In this document: one piece after another, positions 12,134 through 23,949 of the stretch | Layout of the letters: each line of letters opens with the position of its first letter | Numbering within the stretch: position 1 is the stretch's first letter | Position numbers and translations under genes: made by a program | Source of the DNA: Littorina saxatilis | Lineage: Eukaryota; Mollusca; Gastropoda; Littorinimorpha; Littorinidae | Direction of reading: 5' to 3' | NCBI RefSeq assembly: GCF_037325665.1 | Contig: NC_090261.1 | Span: 31,970,505-32,034,504 of the forward strand | DNA length: 64,000 nucleotides | The notes under the pieces: generated by a model | The model's input: the letters and a program-made list of their open reading frames with translations, nothing else | Told to the model about the DNA's origin: nothing | The model's database searches: none

Positions 12134-13065
12134 CAGGGCCTCACATCCACGTCGGACATCGGACATATGAGGATATTTTTTTCAAATGTCCTATACATTT
12201 TTCATGCAGGAGGACAAATGTCCTATTGTTTTTGTCACAAAGTGGTCAATGTCCGATTATTCTATCATTTGATCCGGACATCGTCAGTACTTCTCAATTT
12301 ACAGTAGTTTGAATGCTAATTTATCGATGTATTGCGAAGCGATGTGTAGCAGACGAAATTAGACACTTTGTGCCTCTAGTACCAAAGAGTTTCCAAGGCT
12401 CGCAACTCGGAATGCTCGAAGCCAGTTGAGAGTTGCCTCCCTTCGCGCTTTCCTCGAAAATAACAAACATGCCGCCTAAACGAAAACTGATCCCAGAAAA
12501 GGGACAGAAGAAATTACACTTCAAGTCCCTTCCCTCATCATCTGTCAGTAGCACGGAAACTGAGCTTCCTCCAGCCCCAGAGTAGTTAGAGCCCGATTGC
12601 CCAGGTGAGAATGTCGATCGCGATAGTCAAACATCGGACCCGAAGAAAGACACTACCCCCTCCCTCACCCCCACGCGTAACTTCGTCTCAAGCTTGATGG
12701 GGCCAAAGGATGACATTCACAAGTCACAGTGGGTGGTGAAGGTTGTTGAAAAGTGGACATCCACGAGGAAGCGAATGCTCTTCAGCAAAAGAAAGGAACC
12801 AGCATAGTAGTTGAAGTTCAGAGACAGAAACACTGCACTGACTCGATGTAATTTATTTTATATTTTCTGTGACCTTTTTGCCAAGAAAAGTATTTTTGTT
12901 CTTTTACCCTCGTGCCAAGAAACTAGTCAAGTTTAATTATATTTACGTTTTGTTTCGGGAAAAAAATGTCCTATTGATTTGTTTTTGTTCAGGACAAATG
13001 TCCTATCACTTTTACATTGGCCAGGACATTTGTCCTATGCTACCTCTCATGGATGTGAGGCCCTG
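12134..13065. mobile_element. CAGGG-ended DNA transposon derivative, copy 1
   Basis: The ends are a 16-bp inverted repeat (CAGGGCCTCACATCCA and its complement) flanked by aaaatg on both sides (12128-12133, 13066-13071). Sub-terminal regions carry repeated palindromic words of the type AGGACAAATGTCCTAT (near 12210, 12990 and 13022). Inside, 12469-12585 encodes 38 residues beginning MPPKRKLIPEKGQKKLHF before a stop; this resembles the basic start of hAT/ZBED-type transposases, but is too short to prove it. CAGGG ends suggest hAT, yet the duplication reads as 6 bp, not 8. Confidence 0.75.
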
Positions 13066-13071
13066 AAAATG

Positions 13072-14268
13072 TATACTGATGGCGATGATGCAAGAGGGGT
13101 ACTGTAAGGTTAGACTACCTTTACTTTTATCCTTTTTCTATGAACACAAACACAAGCTGGCAGCACCTATGTTTATGGCAATTACGTACGGTTGTAAACG
13201 AAACACCATGTTAGATTTCACGCATGTACAGAACGGATGCCGAAAAAGACATTGGCATTATGTTCTTTTGGCTTGGCGTCCTCTTCGAAAAAAGGACCGC
13301 CATGTTATCTTCATCAAACTGTGCATGTATATATCCTTCTTCCACTTGTAATCGTGTTATTATGGGTTTATTATGAACGCGCCGAATCATGACATGACAT
13401 TCTTTAATAATCATACAGTTTGTCAAAACAGCAGCAACATTGATAACTGCTTCGATGTGTTCTCTCTGATGTTCTTGAAGATACCATTTTCTTTTGTTTT
13501 ACCCCCAAGACATCCAAGAACCAGTGAAAAGCACATACCTGGGAAACAAAAGAATGCTCAATCCACATGGCAAAAGCACTCTTGTATTCTTGGGCTGCTG
13601 CAGCACTACAGTAGTGAAGGTAGCATTGTTCTGAGCGATTAGTTTGGGCGATGTCTCGACATGTCCAACTGGGAATTCGTGCGAATAACACTTTCCCACT
13701 TGACAGACAGTGTGGCTAAAAGAAACACCTCGAAAAAGTAATCTTTTCTTGTTGGGTCCCCGAGGCAAAAATAACGAGGGCGTTCGAAATCGGTGTATGT
13801 GTGAACGGCTTGTGCGTCTCTGCGGCGTTTCGCAATTTTGTTTATGCTCTTTTGTGAAAGTGTCCTCACTTCTGAACCTCTGAAGATGTTTGAACAAATC
13901 TCACAATTGCTATAAAAATCCAAATGGACACTGTACCAAAGTTAAACACGCTATCAGAGCTGATGCCCCGCGTGCTATTTACCCTCACCTGTCATGTTCG
14001 GAATGCCCCGCGTGCTATTTACCCTGTCATGTTCGGAATGAAGATCACAGAAAAAGTACTGCCTATTTATTGCCTTCACTTTTCTTCCTCATAACTCGGT
14101 AACCTATAAATTGTAATATTTAATACAAACCGAGATTCGTGTTATGGTCTGTCACGTGCAATCATGGCTGTCTTTTACATTTCTACGGGATCAAGGAGAA
14201 CATGTTCTTCGCAAATCGTGTACGCCTGCACCATATTATTGATATATATATATATCTGCACCATTAAA
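13072..14268. other. No gene seen; short tandem duplication
   Basis: The segment atgccccgcgtgctatttac..gtcatgttcgga is present twice in a row (13963-14002 and 14003-14038), differing by an extra cacct-type insertion in the first. Open frames on both strands in 13.4-13.9 kb overlap each other and none is recognisable. Confidence 0.45.
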
Positions 14269-14585
14269 TGCACGCTCCTTCTCGTGAAGACAGTTGGCCG
14301 CACCACCTCAGATCTGGCCAGGCTTTTACATGGGATAAGACCATCCCTCCACTTAGACACATACCAAAAAACAACGACTTGACGGCTTTCTGTGGTGAGA
14401 TAGAATGGCTATAGTGGCTTTTACGAAATTAAATAGTGAACACATTTCCAACTTTGCACAGAGAGCCCCCAGGCTGTTCATTTTTGATATATGACCAAGT
14501 GAAGAGGTGGTCTTATCCCATATAAAAGCCTGGCCAGTTCTGAGATGTTGAGCCGAACTGTTTACATCGGAAGGACTGTGCCTTT
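14269..14585. mobile_element. Foldback (long inverted-repeat) element
   Basis: Roughly 95 bp at each end are inverted copies. The best-conserved core is ctggccaggcttttacatgg (about 14314) against its complement near 14520-14537, with matching outer arms. The centre is about 120 bp. There is no ORF. Diverged relatives are seen near 42090-42340 and, as a half copy, near 47197-47262. Confidence 0.7.
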
Positions 14586-15228
14586 AAGCTTTCGCTATCA
14601 AACTTGGTGTGACAAACGCTGTAAAACCAGACCATGCACAGTGCTATTACCGTTGTCAACATGCATGGAGAATTTGTGCAACATGTTCACGTTTCCGTAG
14701 TTCCCATATAACCACTGAGGCGAATAGTAAAAACCACAGAGCTCGCTTCAATGCTCTTCCTCTTTCATCATACACCATACCGTGTACCGACATAACGCTT
14801 CCTCCTGTTAATGTCGGGTGATCATAATTATGTTTAAACTCATCACAGCCATGCATTGTAACGACTGAAGCTTTTGAATTAACATTCTATTTGTGGGTTG
14901 GTCCGTGCGTTTTCCCACAGTACACAGCTACGCTCTGATGAACCTTTTGGCCGCTAAAACTGCAAGCTCTGCCAAACTGCTCGTTTTCTCAGGGCTCCCC
15001 ACGGACGCACCACCTGGAGCGTCCCGGGACCACCATTTTTAATTTATTTAGCGTCTATGGACCCCCTCAGCGGAGGTTAAGAGGGTCCAAAGAGTCCAGG
15101 GGCCCCAAAGCCCTCGTGTACTGATATTTCATTGTGATCACGCATATTGTGATACGAAGTGTCTTTTTTCGTGGGAATATTCCAGGAGAACATTTTAACA
15201 ATACCATACATGTATTTTGTTGCATTAT

Positions 15229-15230
<2 letters not shown>
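14586..15230. other. No gene seen; gcgtcccgggacc words
   Basis: The palindrome-centred word gcgtcccgggacc at about 15020 recurs at about 15421 and 15453, the last two 32 bp apart with a shared ttagt prefix, so a small dispersed or tandem repeat is present. No coding feature. Confidence 0.4.
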
Positions 15231-15284
<54 letters not shown>

Positions 15285-15297
15285 CGCGCGCGCGCGC
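15231..15297. repeat. (CA)n-(GC)n microsatellite
   Basis: About 52 bp of CA followed by a CG run. Confidence 0.9.
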
Positions 15298-16861
15298 CTT
15301 GCCCCCGACATTTTGTTGACATTAAGATTTGAAAGGACAAAATTGGCATTGGCCAGACTAAGCTAACGACTACAGTCTGAAAACAGTATCTAGGGTACGC
15401 ACGATAACAGACATTTAGTGCGTCCCGGGACCAGCTCTTTTTTTGGTTTAGTGCGTCCCGGGACCCCTTCCACAAATTTCTAGTACGTGTTCTGGTGCGA
15501 ATAAGACGCAGGGACGCGCACTTTGGGGAACCTTGCATTCTACACATGAACACTCCGGGTTTTCTTGTTTGCTTAATCGTTTGTTTGTTTTTTTAAACCA
15601 CCAAAGCTGTCGCAATGACACGGCAAGAGAAGACACAAACGTGTGTGTTGTTTTGTAACTGTTTCTATCTAACAATGGGGGGAAAAAACACTAAATTAAT
15701 GTATTTAAAAGTCAACGCCTTCAAAAAGTATAACGGCTTTACAGATCGGCGACCGATGACACCAGAAAGAAACTGAAATAGAACAGAGACAGAGCATGGT
15801 GGGTAAGGAGTCCGGGAGCGGGGGAATGGCGGTGAGCGGAGCCTGCGGGGCAAACTAGGGGTTGAATGTCCGGAAAATCATCTGGGGGCGGATGTTGAAG
15901 TACGGGAGGCTATAAGCTCTGGTCAAACTAGGGACGGGGAAAAAGCCTCGGTCCATCTGTACAAGTGGTGGGTGAGATTCAGCTTTCGCTTTGAAGGCCG
16001 GCTCACGACCTTGTTCAAACGAAGTGCCTATCGTCACCATTCTGATAATCATCGCTCCACGGCTATCCGCCAGTTATCTCTCTGACCGGACGCTAAATTC
16101 CTACGCGAATCTATCAAAACAAGAATACAGAGTTATCTCCCATATGTTGTTCGCGAGCAGTGTTCGCGAGACGAAAATGATTGCAGATTGGCCGACTTCG
16201 ACAGTGATCTCCGTTCTGTTCTTCACAGTTATGATAAAGACATCGTTCTAAGGTCAAAACAAGTGGAAATTTTGGGACTGCTGCCGGAAGGAGACCGTAA
16301 TATATGGTTGCATCACTGTCAACTGGTTACAGAAAAAATCGTCTGCTCCAGCGAGCGCCGAAACCAAACGGTTGATTATCACGTGACACTTTTGCCATAT
16401 TTAGAGTTGTTTGCACAGTAAATACAGCCGCGAAAAATAGCTCGCTTGAAACTGTCTTACATATCAATTCCTTTGTAATTAAAAAATTACACAACACCAT
16501 GAAAAATCATTATCGACGATCGCGTATATCCATAACACATTACGAAAAGATCTAAATATGTAAAAAATCGATTTCCTCGCCAGACAAGGAAAACCAAGGC
16601 TGAAGGCATCCTGTCAGAATGAGACCCGAAGGGAAGTAACTCATTTTTACCTGAGTTCAGGATGCTATCGTCACGTGTATCTCTTTTGAGGCATGTGTGT
16701 ACTGTGCTTGAAAGAGGAAATTAAAGCTCTCTCTATCTCTCTCTAAACCTCTCTCTCTCTCTCTCTCTAAAGCTCTCTCCCTCCCTCCCCCTCTCTCTAT
16801 AAAGCTCTCTTAGTCACACACACACGCCCGCACGCAAGCACAGACATTTGTCCAAAAAACA
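15298..16861. other. No gene supported; CT-rich tracts
   Basis: CT-rich tracts lie at 16725-16810. A plus-strand frame at about 16188-16421 is discussed and set aside under rejected items. Nothing else is supported. Confidence 0.4.
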
Positions 16862-17027
16862 AATGTCGGAAATCACCTGGAAGAATTCACATGTAAAGTT
16901 TCATGAAATGTGCCCAGTAGTTTTAGGGAAATCCCTCTACACACACACACACATACACCACCAACCGCGTCTCGATTCCCAGCAGTCTATGCTAAAACAT
17001 TTAGTCAAAACTTCACTAAATTTAAAA
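16862..17027 (-). repeat. R1 family, truncated copy
   Basis: Only the hairpin-end quarter of R1 is present in reverse: a diverged aaatgtcggaaatcacc block, catgaaatgtgcccagtag, a CA microsatellite, ctcgattccc, and the terminal hairpin at 17001-17024 (acatttagtcaa-like arm and diverged partner). Confidence 0.65.
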
Positions 17028-17531
17028 AGAAAGGGGGGGGGGGGGTATCAAACTGGCGAAGAAAACGGAGAGGACAAGAATAATATAAGGTTACACGAGA
17101 GATGCGCTGGACGTCGAGATGAGAAGATGTAGAGATTAAAGGGGGGGGGGGGGGGGGGTTCCGCCGTGTCAAACGTTCACTGTGGACGATAAGCGCCCCA
17201 AAAGAGTAAATCAAAGCTACGTGCACAAGCTGGAGAACGCGGGGAGTAGGTGTGAACGGCTAACGTCCCTAATACTAATACCGAACGCTATCTTTCGAAT
17301 CATGCAGTGGGTCAGTAAGAGGAGGTTAGTGAGAAAAGGGGAAGGAGGAAGACAGGATGTTATCTCTGTGTCCACTGTCCACTCTGAGTGATTAGCAATG
17401 GTTAATCACTTTACCCTCGTCCTTCACAGCGTCGCTGTCCGACCCTCAGACCAATTTCCTCGATTCGGCTCACACGAACAGGTGCGCGATGCGCCCCACG
17501 CATCAGCTCATAAATCAAGCTAAATGCAATA
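17028..17531. repeat. G-runs, then no gene
   Basis: Poly-G tracts of about 13 and 18 bases lie at 17033-17045 and 17141-17158. The rest up to 17531 shows no feature. Confidence 0.6.
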
Positions 17532-18237
17532 CAGTGGACGCCGCTTAATAAAACCGCGGTTAATAGAGCCAGCCGCTTATAAAAGCCGATTTCAGACGGT
17601 CCGGATTTATCACTATATCTTATGTATTAGAAAAAGCCGGTTAATAAACCCAACCCGCCGCTTATTAAAGCCAGTTTTCTCAGAGAAATCACGTAGTTTG
17701 TGACTAAAACTCACATTATCTTGTTCTTGTAATCGCTCAAGTCATAGGCCTATTATTATTTTATGTCCACGCTCACGCGTATCACCACCGCCTTCAAACC
17801 CAGAGATGAGGCAAATATGACCCGCCTTCGATCTGGTCTGGAAAGTCGTGGTTACCGCATGGAAGAATTTGAACCATTCGCAGACTCAGTGAGAGAACTG
17901 ATGTGGAAGACGACCAACAAACAAACACTCATAAAATCGTTCTTCTCTGCCGAGTAATGATTCGTGACGGTGACAGTGAAATTATTGATGTACCGAAGTG
18001 ATCAAAGAACACGTACATGTACATAATTAAAACAAAAGTTCAACATCCTCCGTGAAGTTTTGTTTAGATTCAAACAAGTGTAAATGACGAAAGAAAGTGA
18101 CTGAGTGACGTAAACAAAAGAGAAGATTTTTTTTTTTCGAAAATGACGTATTCCTGGACCGCCGGTTAATAAATCCGCCGCTTATTAAAGCCATTTTTCG
18201 TCGGTCCAGAAGTGGCTTTATTAAGCGGCGACCACTG
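17532..18237 (+). mobile_element. pogo/Tigger-type (Tc1/mariner) deletion derivative
   Basis: The ends are inverted repeats starting CAGTGGACGCCGCTTAATAAA-like and ending in GGCGACCACTG, each flanked by TA (17530-17531, 18238-18239). Related words such as ccgcttattaaagcc recur sub-terminally at both ends. The internal frame 17763-17957 encodes 64 residues ending QTLIKSFFSAE, which resembles the C-terminal tail of pogo/Tigger transposases (a Q-x-x-I-x-x-FF type ending). DDE catalytic coding is absent, so this is an internally deleted, non-autonomous copy. The superfamily call rests on the TA duplication, CAGTGG ends and this tail. Confidence 0.8.
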
Positions 18238-18416
18238 TATCGTGTCGACCCACTTAACCGCCTATCCTTGGGGGGAACGAAAACCCCGACAAACCTTGCG
18301 AGATCGATTCTCCAAATCAGAGCTAAGCTTTAATTACAGCTCACTGACAATACACGACAACGGGGGAAATAAAGGAAGAGTAACTGTTTTAGTTTTAACT
18401 TAACTTGTCTCTGCAG

Positions 18417-18418
<2 letters not shown>

Positions 18419-18488
<70 letters not shown>

Positions 18489-18516
18489 TGCGTGTGTGTG
18501 TGTACGTGTGTGCGTG
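18419..18516. repeat. (TG)n / (TGCG)n microsatellite
   Basis: Pure TG for about 50 bp, then a gtgc tetranucleotide array, then TG again. Confidence 0.95.
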
Positions 18517-19661
18517 TTTTGAAGCAGAGATGAGGGCTTAATGTTTGGTGTTAGTCTTCTAAGCCATCTGTATCTACACTTCATCCAATCCATTCCTTCA
18601 AATAAATTCTGAACCTTGGAAATCACTGAGGTTTAAACTTCGACCACCCTTCAAAGAATTCATATATTCAAGGTTAAAATCCTTGGATGTTTTCTTCCTT
18701 ACATCGTTTGGCCCACTTTCATGCAGCAACTTCAGAAATACACTGGATCAAGGAGGAATTCTACTATCACCTCGCCTCAGGAACTGAACGTTTTTCCCAT
18801 GATAGTTTATCCGTATACTATTAAAAAAAAAGTATTTTCAACAAACAAAAACCAGCTGGGTGTTTAGGATGGATAGTAAAACATCCGACTGTAAAGCGGA
18901 AACCAGGGGCAAGAGCTCGGAAACTTAAACCCCCACAATTTACGCTTACCTTTTTCCTGCCTCTCCATTTCTCGTAAGATGCCTCCAACAGCATTATCTC
19001 TGTTTCAGGGTTAAGCAGTCTGTTAGACAAACGCATCACAAACATAGGGCTATACAAGTGGTGACGAACACAGAGGAAGATTAGAAACGTAAACGTTGTA
19101 CTTACTTCAGTAAAGACTCCGGCGAGCACGAAACGTTTCAGAATGGTACTGAACGTTGAATGTTCTACTGGACGAGTTAGAGTTCCGTATCGAAACGCAC
19201 ACACACACTGTTTTTGAAGACCTCACGTCCCTAGGTCGAACTAACAAACTGCAATATAGGTCAAACACTACCCCGCCCTACATTCTTTTTCTATCAGTTT
19301 TTGTTTTAATCATTGTTCCTTGAAGTATTAGCAGGTATGTATTGCCCGTGAGATAAGGGTTTGGACGTGGTTTTGGATACCCACGTATTTAAATGTAAAA
19401 ATGACTGCATGACACGGTAACCTAGTTAGGCTTAGTGGTGACTGTCGTCTTCCTGCATCCGTTTACAGTGTACAAGCCTTGAGGTCGTGTTGATTGTAAG
19501 AAGAAGGAATGCAAAGAGGGCAAGAAGAGGGGTGATGAGGCCTGTCTGTCTGTCTGTCAGATAGACAACAGCAGCAATAACACAGTCATGTCACGTAATG
19601 GCAACGGTTCTTCCGCTGGAATCAAGTTATTGTACTTTCTTCTGCTTTTAGAGGGACGGTG
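18517..19661. other. No gene seen
   Basis: Mixed sequence. A minus-strand open frame of about 127 codons (18821-19204) has no recognisable domain and no supporting splice context. Confidence 0.4.
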
Positions 19662-20092
19662 CCGGTGTGACGATTTCATCTTTCGCCCGTGTTCATATTT
19701 CCCCGTCTATACTCAAGACTGAAATGTTGTTTCCTGGTAAGATTAAGAAGTGAAATTATTTATGGACGAAAAGCATGTCAGTTTCTTGCATGTAAAGAAA
19801 ATTGGTGGTGAAATTTAATAGATTTCACCCCCAAAATCGATTTCTTCGAAAACGTGTACCGAGTGGTTACGTCCCTTGAATAAGAAGGGAAACATTTTAG
19901 GATGAATCAAATGTCTAAGTTAAATACCAACAAATTGGTTGGACAAATTTGGCCCCATGAATGTAAGGTACACATAGTCGCTCATCAGTACTATCAAAGT
20001 TTTTTTGTTTTGTTCAGTGTGGAGTTTATACTAGATCAACGAGGCCGAGAATCGAAATATGACCACGGCGAAAGATGAAATCGTCACACCGG
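19662..20092. mobile_element. Inverted-repeat element (MITE), ends CCGGTGTGACG
   Basis: About 40 bp beginning CCGGTGTGACGATTTCATC are repeated in inverse orientation at about 20050-20092, with a few mismatches. The interior of about 350 bp is non-coding. No clear target duplication could be read, so the superfamily is open. Confidence 0.7.
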
Positions 20093-21823
20093 TTAGCCAA
20101 AATTGGCAATGCAGCAGAGTTGTTCATGTAAATGCCGTTCCCGTGTTAGAGTCCGTCCGGGCGTGTGTCTGTCATACGGGTGCATTGGCACTTCGTTTTT
20201 CACACAGCCGGATTCAGTCGCAAAACGTAAAACGATTTACAGAGAGAGAGCGAGAGAGAGAGGTGGAGGGGGGTGGGGGAGGGGGCGCCTTGAGTGAAAG
20301 GTCATACCGAAGTAGGTACACTGCTGTGTATGCCAGGTTACAAAAACCGACGTCCGAATTGTGAAACCAGTAATATAAATTCGCTGTTTAAAAAGATCTC
20401 ATGGTAAAACGATCGAATACGCTCAGCGGTTTTCGGCAGAAGGAAGACACGAATTCCATATTTTTCCCCATTGTAAAACCTATGGTTGAAAGGTGTTAAT
20501 GAACATCTGTGATATGAAAGGGAAAACATGAGTAAGAAATTCAACAAGGGAGGTGACTGAGAGAGAGTCGATCTGAACTTTGTAAAGAGCCTTTCTTGCG
20601 ATGACATAATGCACGCACACTGTACGATAATTCTTAGCACTGAGTGAAGAGAACCAACTCGTAAATCAATACTCTGTAGCACCAGTACATCAAACCCGGA
20701 AAACGTTCGTGGGGCCGAGAGAACATGATAATTATGCAAAAATGTTCTCTCAAACCCCGATTCAAGCAAGAGGGAACGCCATTGAACGATCCGTTACCGC
20801 AGACAGGAACCCGTTCTGGTGAGGATGTAAACCAGAAAAGAAAAAGAATGGAATGCATGAAGAAAACAGCTGACATAGAGGAAAGGCGGAAAAGAAACAG
20901 CGAGACTAAGGGGGGGGGGGGGGGGGGGGGGGGTCTGAGTCGGAATGAGATAAACGTGCTTCATGAAGGAAGGTTTCGTTGGTGTCTAGAAACAGAAATA
21001 GCTATCAAACACACGAACAAAACATTAAAGAGACAGGGAGGGGAAAGGAGAATAGGCTCCTGGTCCGACAAAAGGACAAAAAAACACTGACAGTGACACC
21101 CTCCAATACAAAGAGTTTTCAATGCGTGTCTTTTGCACGGCTCTTCACTGTTATACTACAGATTTTCGAAACAAGTATCTTCAAAGCTTTACTAAATCCT
21201 CTGACTCGGTGAAGTTCAAGCCTGATGTAAAATGAAAATACCCCCCCCCCCCCCCCCACACACACACACTGTTCAGAGGGGGAGCTATGTTTGTGGAGCG
21301 TCAGACACAACTGTTTGGTACAATAACAAGAAAACGGTGTTTGTCTTTAAAATAAAACGTGTAGTTGTGAAATACCACAGGTGCATGTAACAAGCTGCAT
21401 TGCAGTTCAACAACAAAGAACAAGACATGACAAAAATAGGTTTGCAGAGATTGGCAGAAGCGTCACTTTTCCAGCGTTCTACACGGGCGAGGTCAGAATG
21501 ACCTGCTCTCTTGCACCAGTAACACCCAGGCATGACAAGAAATAATGTTAGAAACCCAACACTTATCTGATTTGTCTGGCCAACATGATTAGCAATTGCA
21601 ACAGAAAGAGTAGAAGGCATAATTACACCGAAACAGCTAGCACACAAAAATGATGGCATCATGACAGAAATTACTGTTGCAACAAGAGGTGTTGAAAACA
21701 GGTCTCAGTCTGTGTGTGTGTGTGTGTGTGTGGGGGGGGGGGGGGTATCAAAATATGTTAGCACCTGATCACAGTTCTCTGTTAATGTTCTGACCTATGT
21801 TTGCACAAGTCAGTTTGGGATAG

Positions 21824-21866
<43 letters not shown>

Positions 21867-22564
21867 TATTTAAGACTTCCTCCCTTTTAAGAACCTGTTT
21901 TCTCAGATGTTCTATTCATAACCTCTGTAAATTTAACCCCGTTCTTAAGACTAACTCCATTTTAAGATTTTCTCAGATTTCTGAATGTCTTCAAAAGGGG
22001 GTGGGGGTCCACTGTTCTGTGGTAAGACTATTAAGTGTCTCCTTTCACCAGTTTAACCTAACCCGCAGGTCATGACATCCCCACAATTTACTATCATGTC
22101 ATCATCAGGGATACAATCATGTCATCATCATCTCTGTCCTCATCAACGGAAGTCAGTCCTCTAGCAGTACATTCAACATTACCATGCAAGCTGTCCCACA
22201 ATTTTTCTAATTGCTAATGCACCAATGTATGTCCAGGCAATGCAGCTATAATTACAGAGTGATCACATATGTACAATGTACTATACATTCTCATTCACAC
22301 TGTGGTTGGTACATGTGACCCTTTAATGGCTGTATAGCCTTGAGGTCTTTTTTCCAATGAATGAACCATATAACATGATCTAATAATGAACCATAGCAAT
22401 ACAATATTCTGCCAACCACAATCGTGAATCAGCTGACCGAAATATTGCTTGCACCAACACACACGACAACAGCATCCACACCAGCATAACCAGTACAAAC
22501 ATGTGCAGACTTATGAAACCTTAGTTCCTTAACCATCATCTCCATTAATCCAACACATTTTCAT
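20093..22564. repeat. Homopolymer-rich region; no gene seen
   Basis: Long single-base runs are conspicuous: G at about 20910-20933, C at about 21240-21257, G at about 21732-21745 after a GT run, and about 40 C at 21825-21866. GA/G tracts occur near 20240-20285. Runs this long are error-prone in sequencing, so their exact lengths should not be trusted. No coding exon is supported. Confidence 0.55.
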
Positions 22565-22574
22565 ACTCATAGGG

Positions 22575-22920
22575 TGGGGCGGGGATGTAGCTCAGTCGGT
22601 AGCGCGCTGGATTTGTATCCAGTTGGCTGCTGTCAGCGTGAGTTCGTCCCCACGTTCGGCGAGAGATTTATTTCTGAGTCAACTTTGTGTGCAGACTCTC
22701 CTCGGTGTCCGAACACCCCCGTGTGTACATGCAAGCACAAGACCAAGTGCGCATGAAAAAGATCCTGTAATCCATGTCAGAGTTCGGTGGGTTATAGAAA
22801 CACGAAAATACCCAGCATGCTTCCTCCGAAAGCGGCGTATGGCTGCCTAAATGGCGGGGTAAAAACGGTCATACACGTAAAAGCCGTGGGAGTTTCAGCC
22901 CACGAACAAACAAACAAAAT
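22575..22920 (+). mobile_element. tRNA-derived SINE with 10-bp target duplication
   Basis: The head contains a perfect polymerase III A box, tagctcagtcgg (22588-22599), and a degraded B box (gagttcgtcccc). A tRNA-unrelated body follows, then the stem-like end gtgggagtttcagcccac and a (caaa)n tail. The direct repeat actcataggg flanks it (22565-22574, 22921-22930). The body, from about cgtgtgtacatgcaagcaca to cggtcatacacgtaaaa, also occurs in the SINE at 61302-61673, which has a different tRNA-like head. Confidence 0.9.
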
Positions 22921-22930
22921 ACTCATAGGG

Positions 22931-23943
22931 TCAACAGCATAAAAAAAGGGTCTGTCAAGTTACCCTGACCAATATTCTTTTTGCTACTTCTTACATTATC
23001 ATTCGATCAAATTTTTTCTTTTTTAACAAGAGCATTAGCAAGTGAAAAATGCCAGACAATTTACAAGATGACTGTCATCTTATCTGCTTGTCTGTTTATG
23101 TAAACACCTCACCCTGTTCACAAACACTGCCAGGAAATATTTGCATATATATATATATTATAAAGCACTACCTGTATTTACCTGAATTGACAATTTACAG
23201 TATGCCCTTGGTGTATAAATAAATACACCAACGCACACACATTGTTTGTTTGTTGTTTTTCTTCTCTTCTTTTGTTGTTTATTGAAAGGTTTGTTGTCCG
23301 TTGAAGCAAGTTACCCAGGATGTCAGCTACACGCAGTGAAAGGGTGTTAAAATTCCAGTGCAAGCTTCCGGGATCATGGCTGTATTTTGAACTGTTTAAA
23401 TGGGTTGGGTGTGTACCCTATATAATGGTATGACAATGTATTATTTTGTGTATACATTGTATATCTAGGTCAGTAGGTGGGTTGATTCTGTGGGAAATAG
23501 TGTATCATTCATGCACGTTTTTAGCCTCTGCAATAGCTGAATAAATTACAAGGCTTCAAAGATCTATAGGAATTCCTAACACATGTGGGTTTTTTAATCA
23601 GCATCAACAAAATATGTATGCTATGCTTAATAGTATTAGTAGGGCTTGATTCCCCGACATAGCATTTTCACTAATAATGCGTGTTTTCCATCATCAGCTT
23701 ACCAAACCCTATTACCCTGCTTTTAATGTTTATCTCCAGAATACGCTGCTTTCTGTATATATAAATTTATATCAATAGGCCATAGGCCTAACTATTACAG
23801 AGATAAAAAATAAAAAAAGTTGGACAAAAAACATTGACAGATAAGTTTCAGTTACTTTCCTTTCCTGACAAGCATCTCAGTACAGTATGTTTAAATTGTA
23901 GCACTCAACATCATAAGCCTAAATCATCATTTGAATAAGTTTA
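22931..23943. other. No gene seen
   Basis: AT-rich sequence with a short tatatatatat run near 23147. No feature is supported. Confidence 0.4.
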
Positions 23944-23949
23944 CAATAT

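Noticed and set aside
16188-16421. Plus-strand frame of 77 codons (DFDSDLRSVLHSYDKDIVLR, then KQVEILGLLPEGDRNIW) that recalls the start of RecQ-like helicase copies
   Set aside because: Similarity is impressionistic, no helicase motif follows, and no splice sites support it.
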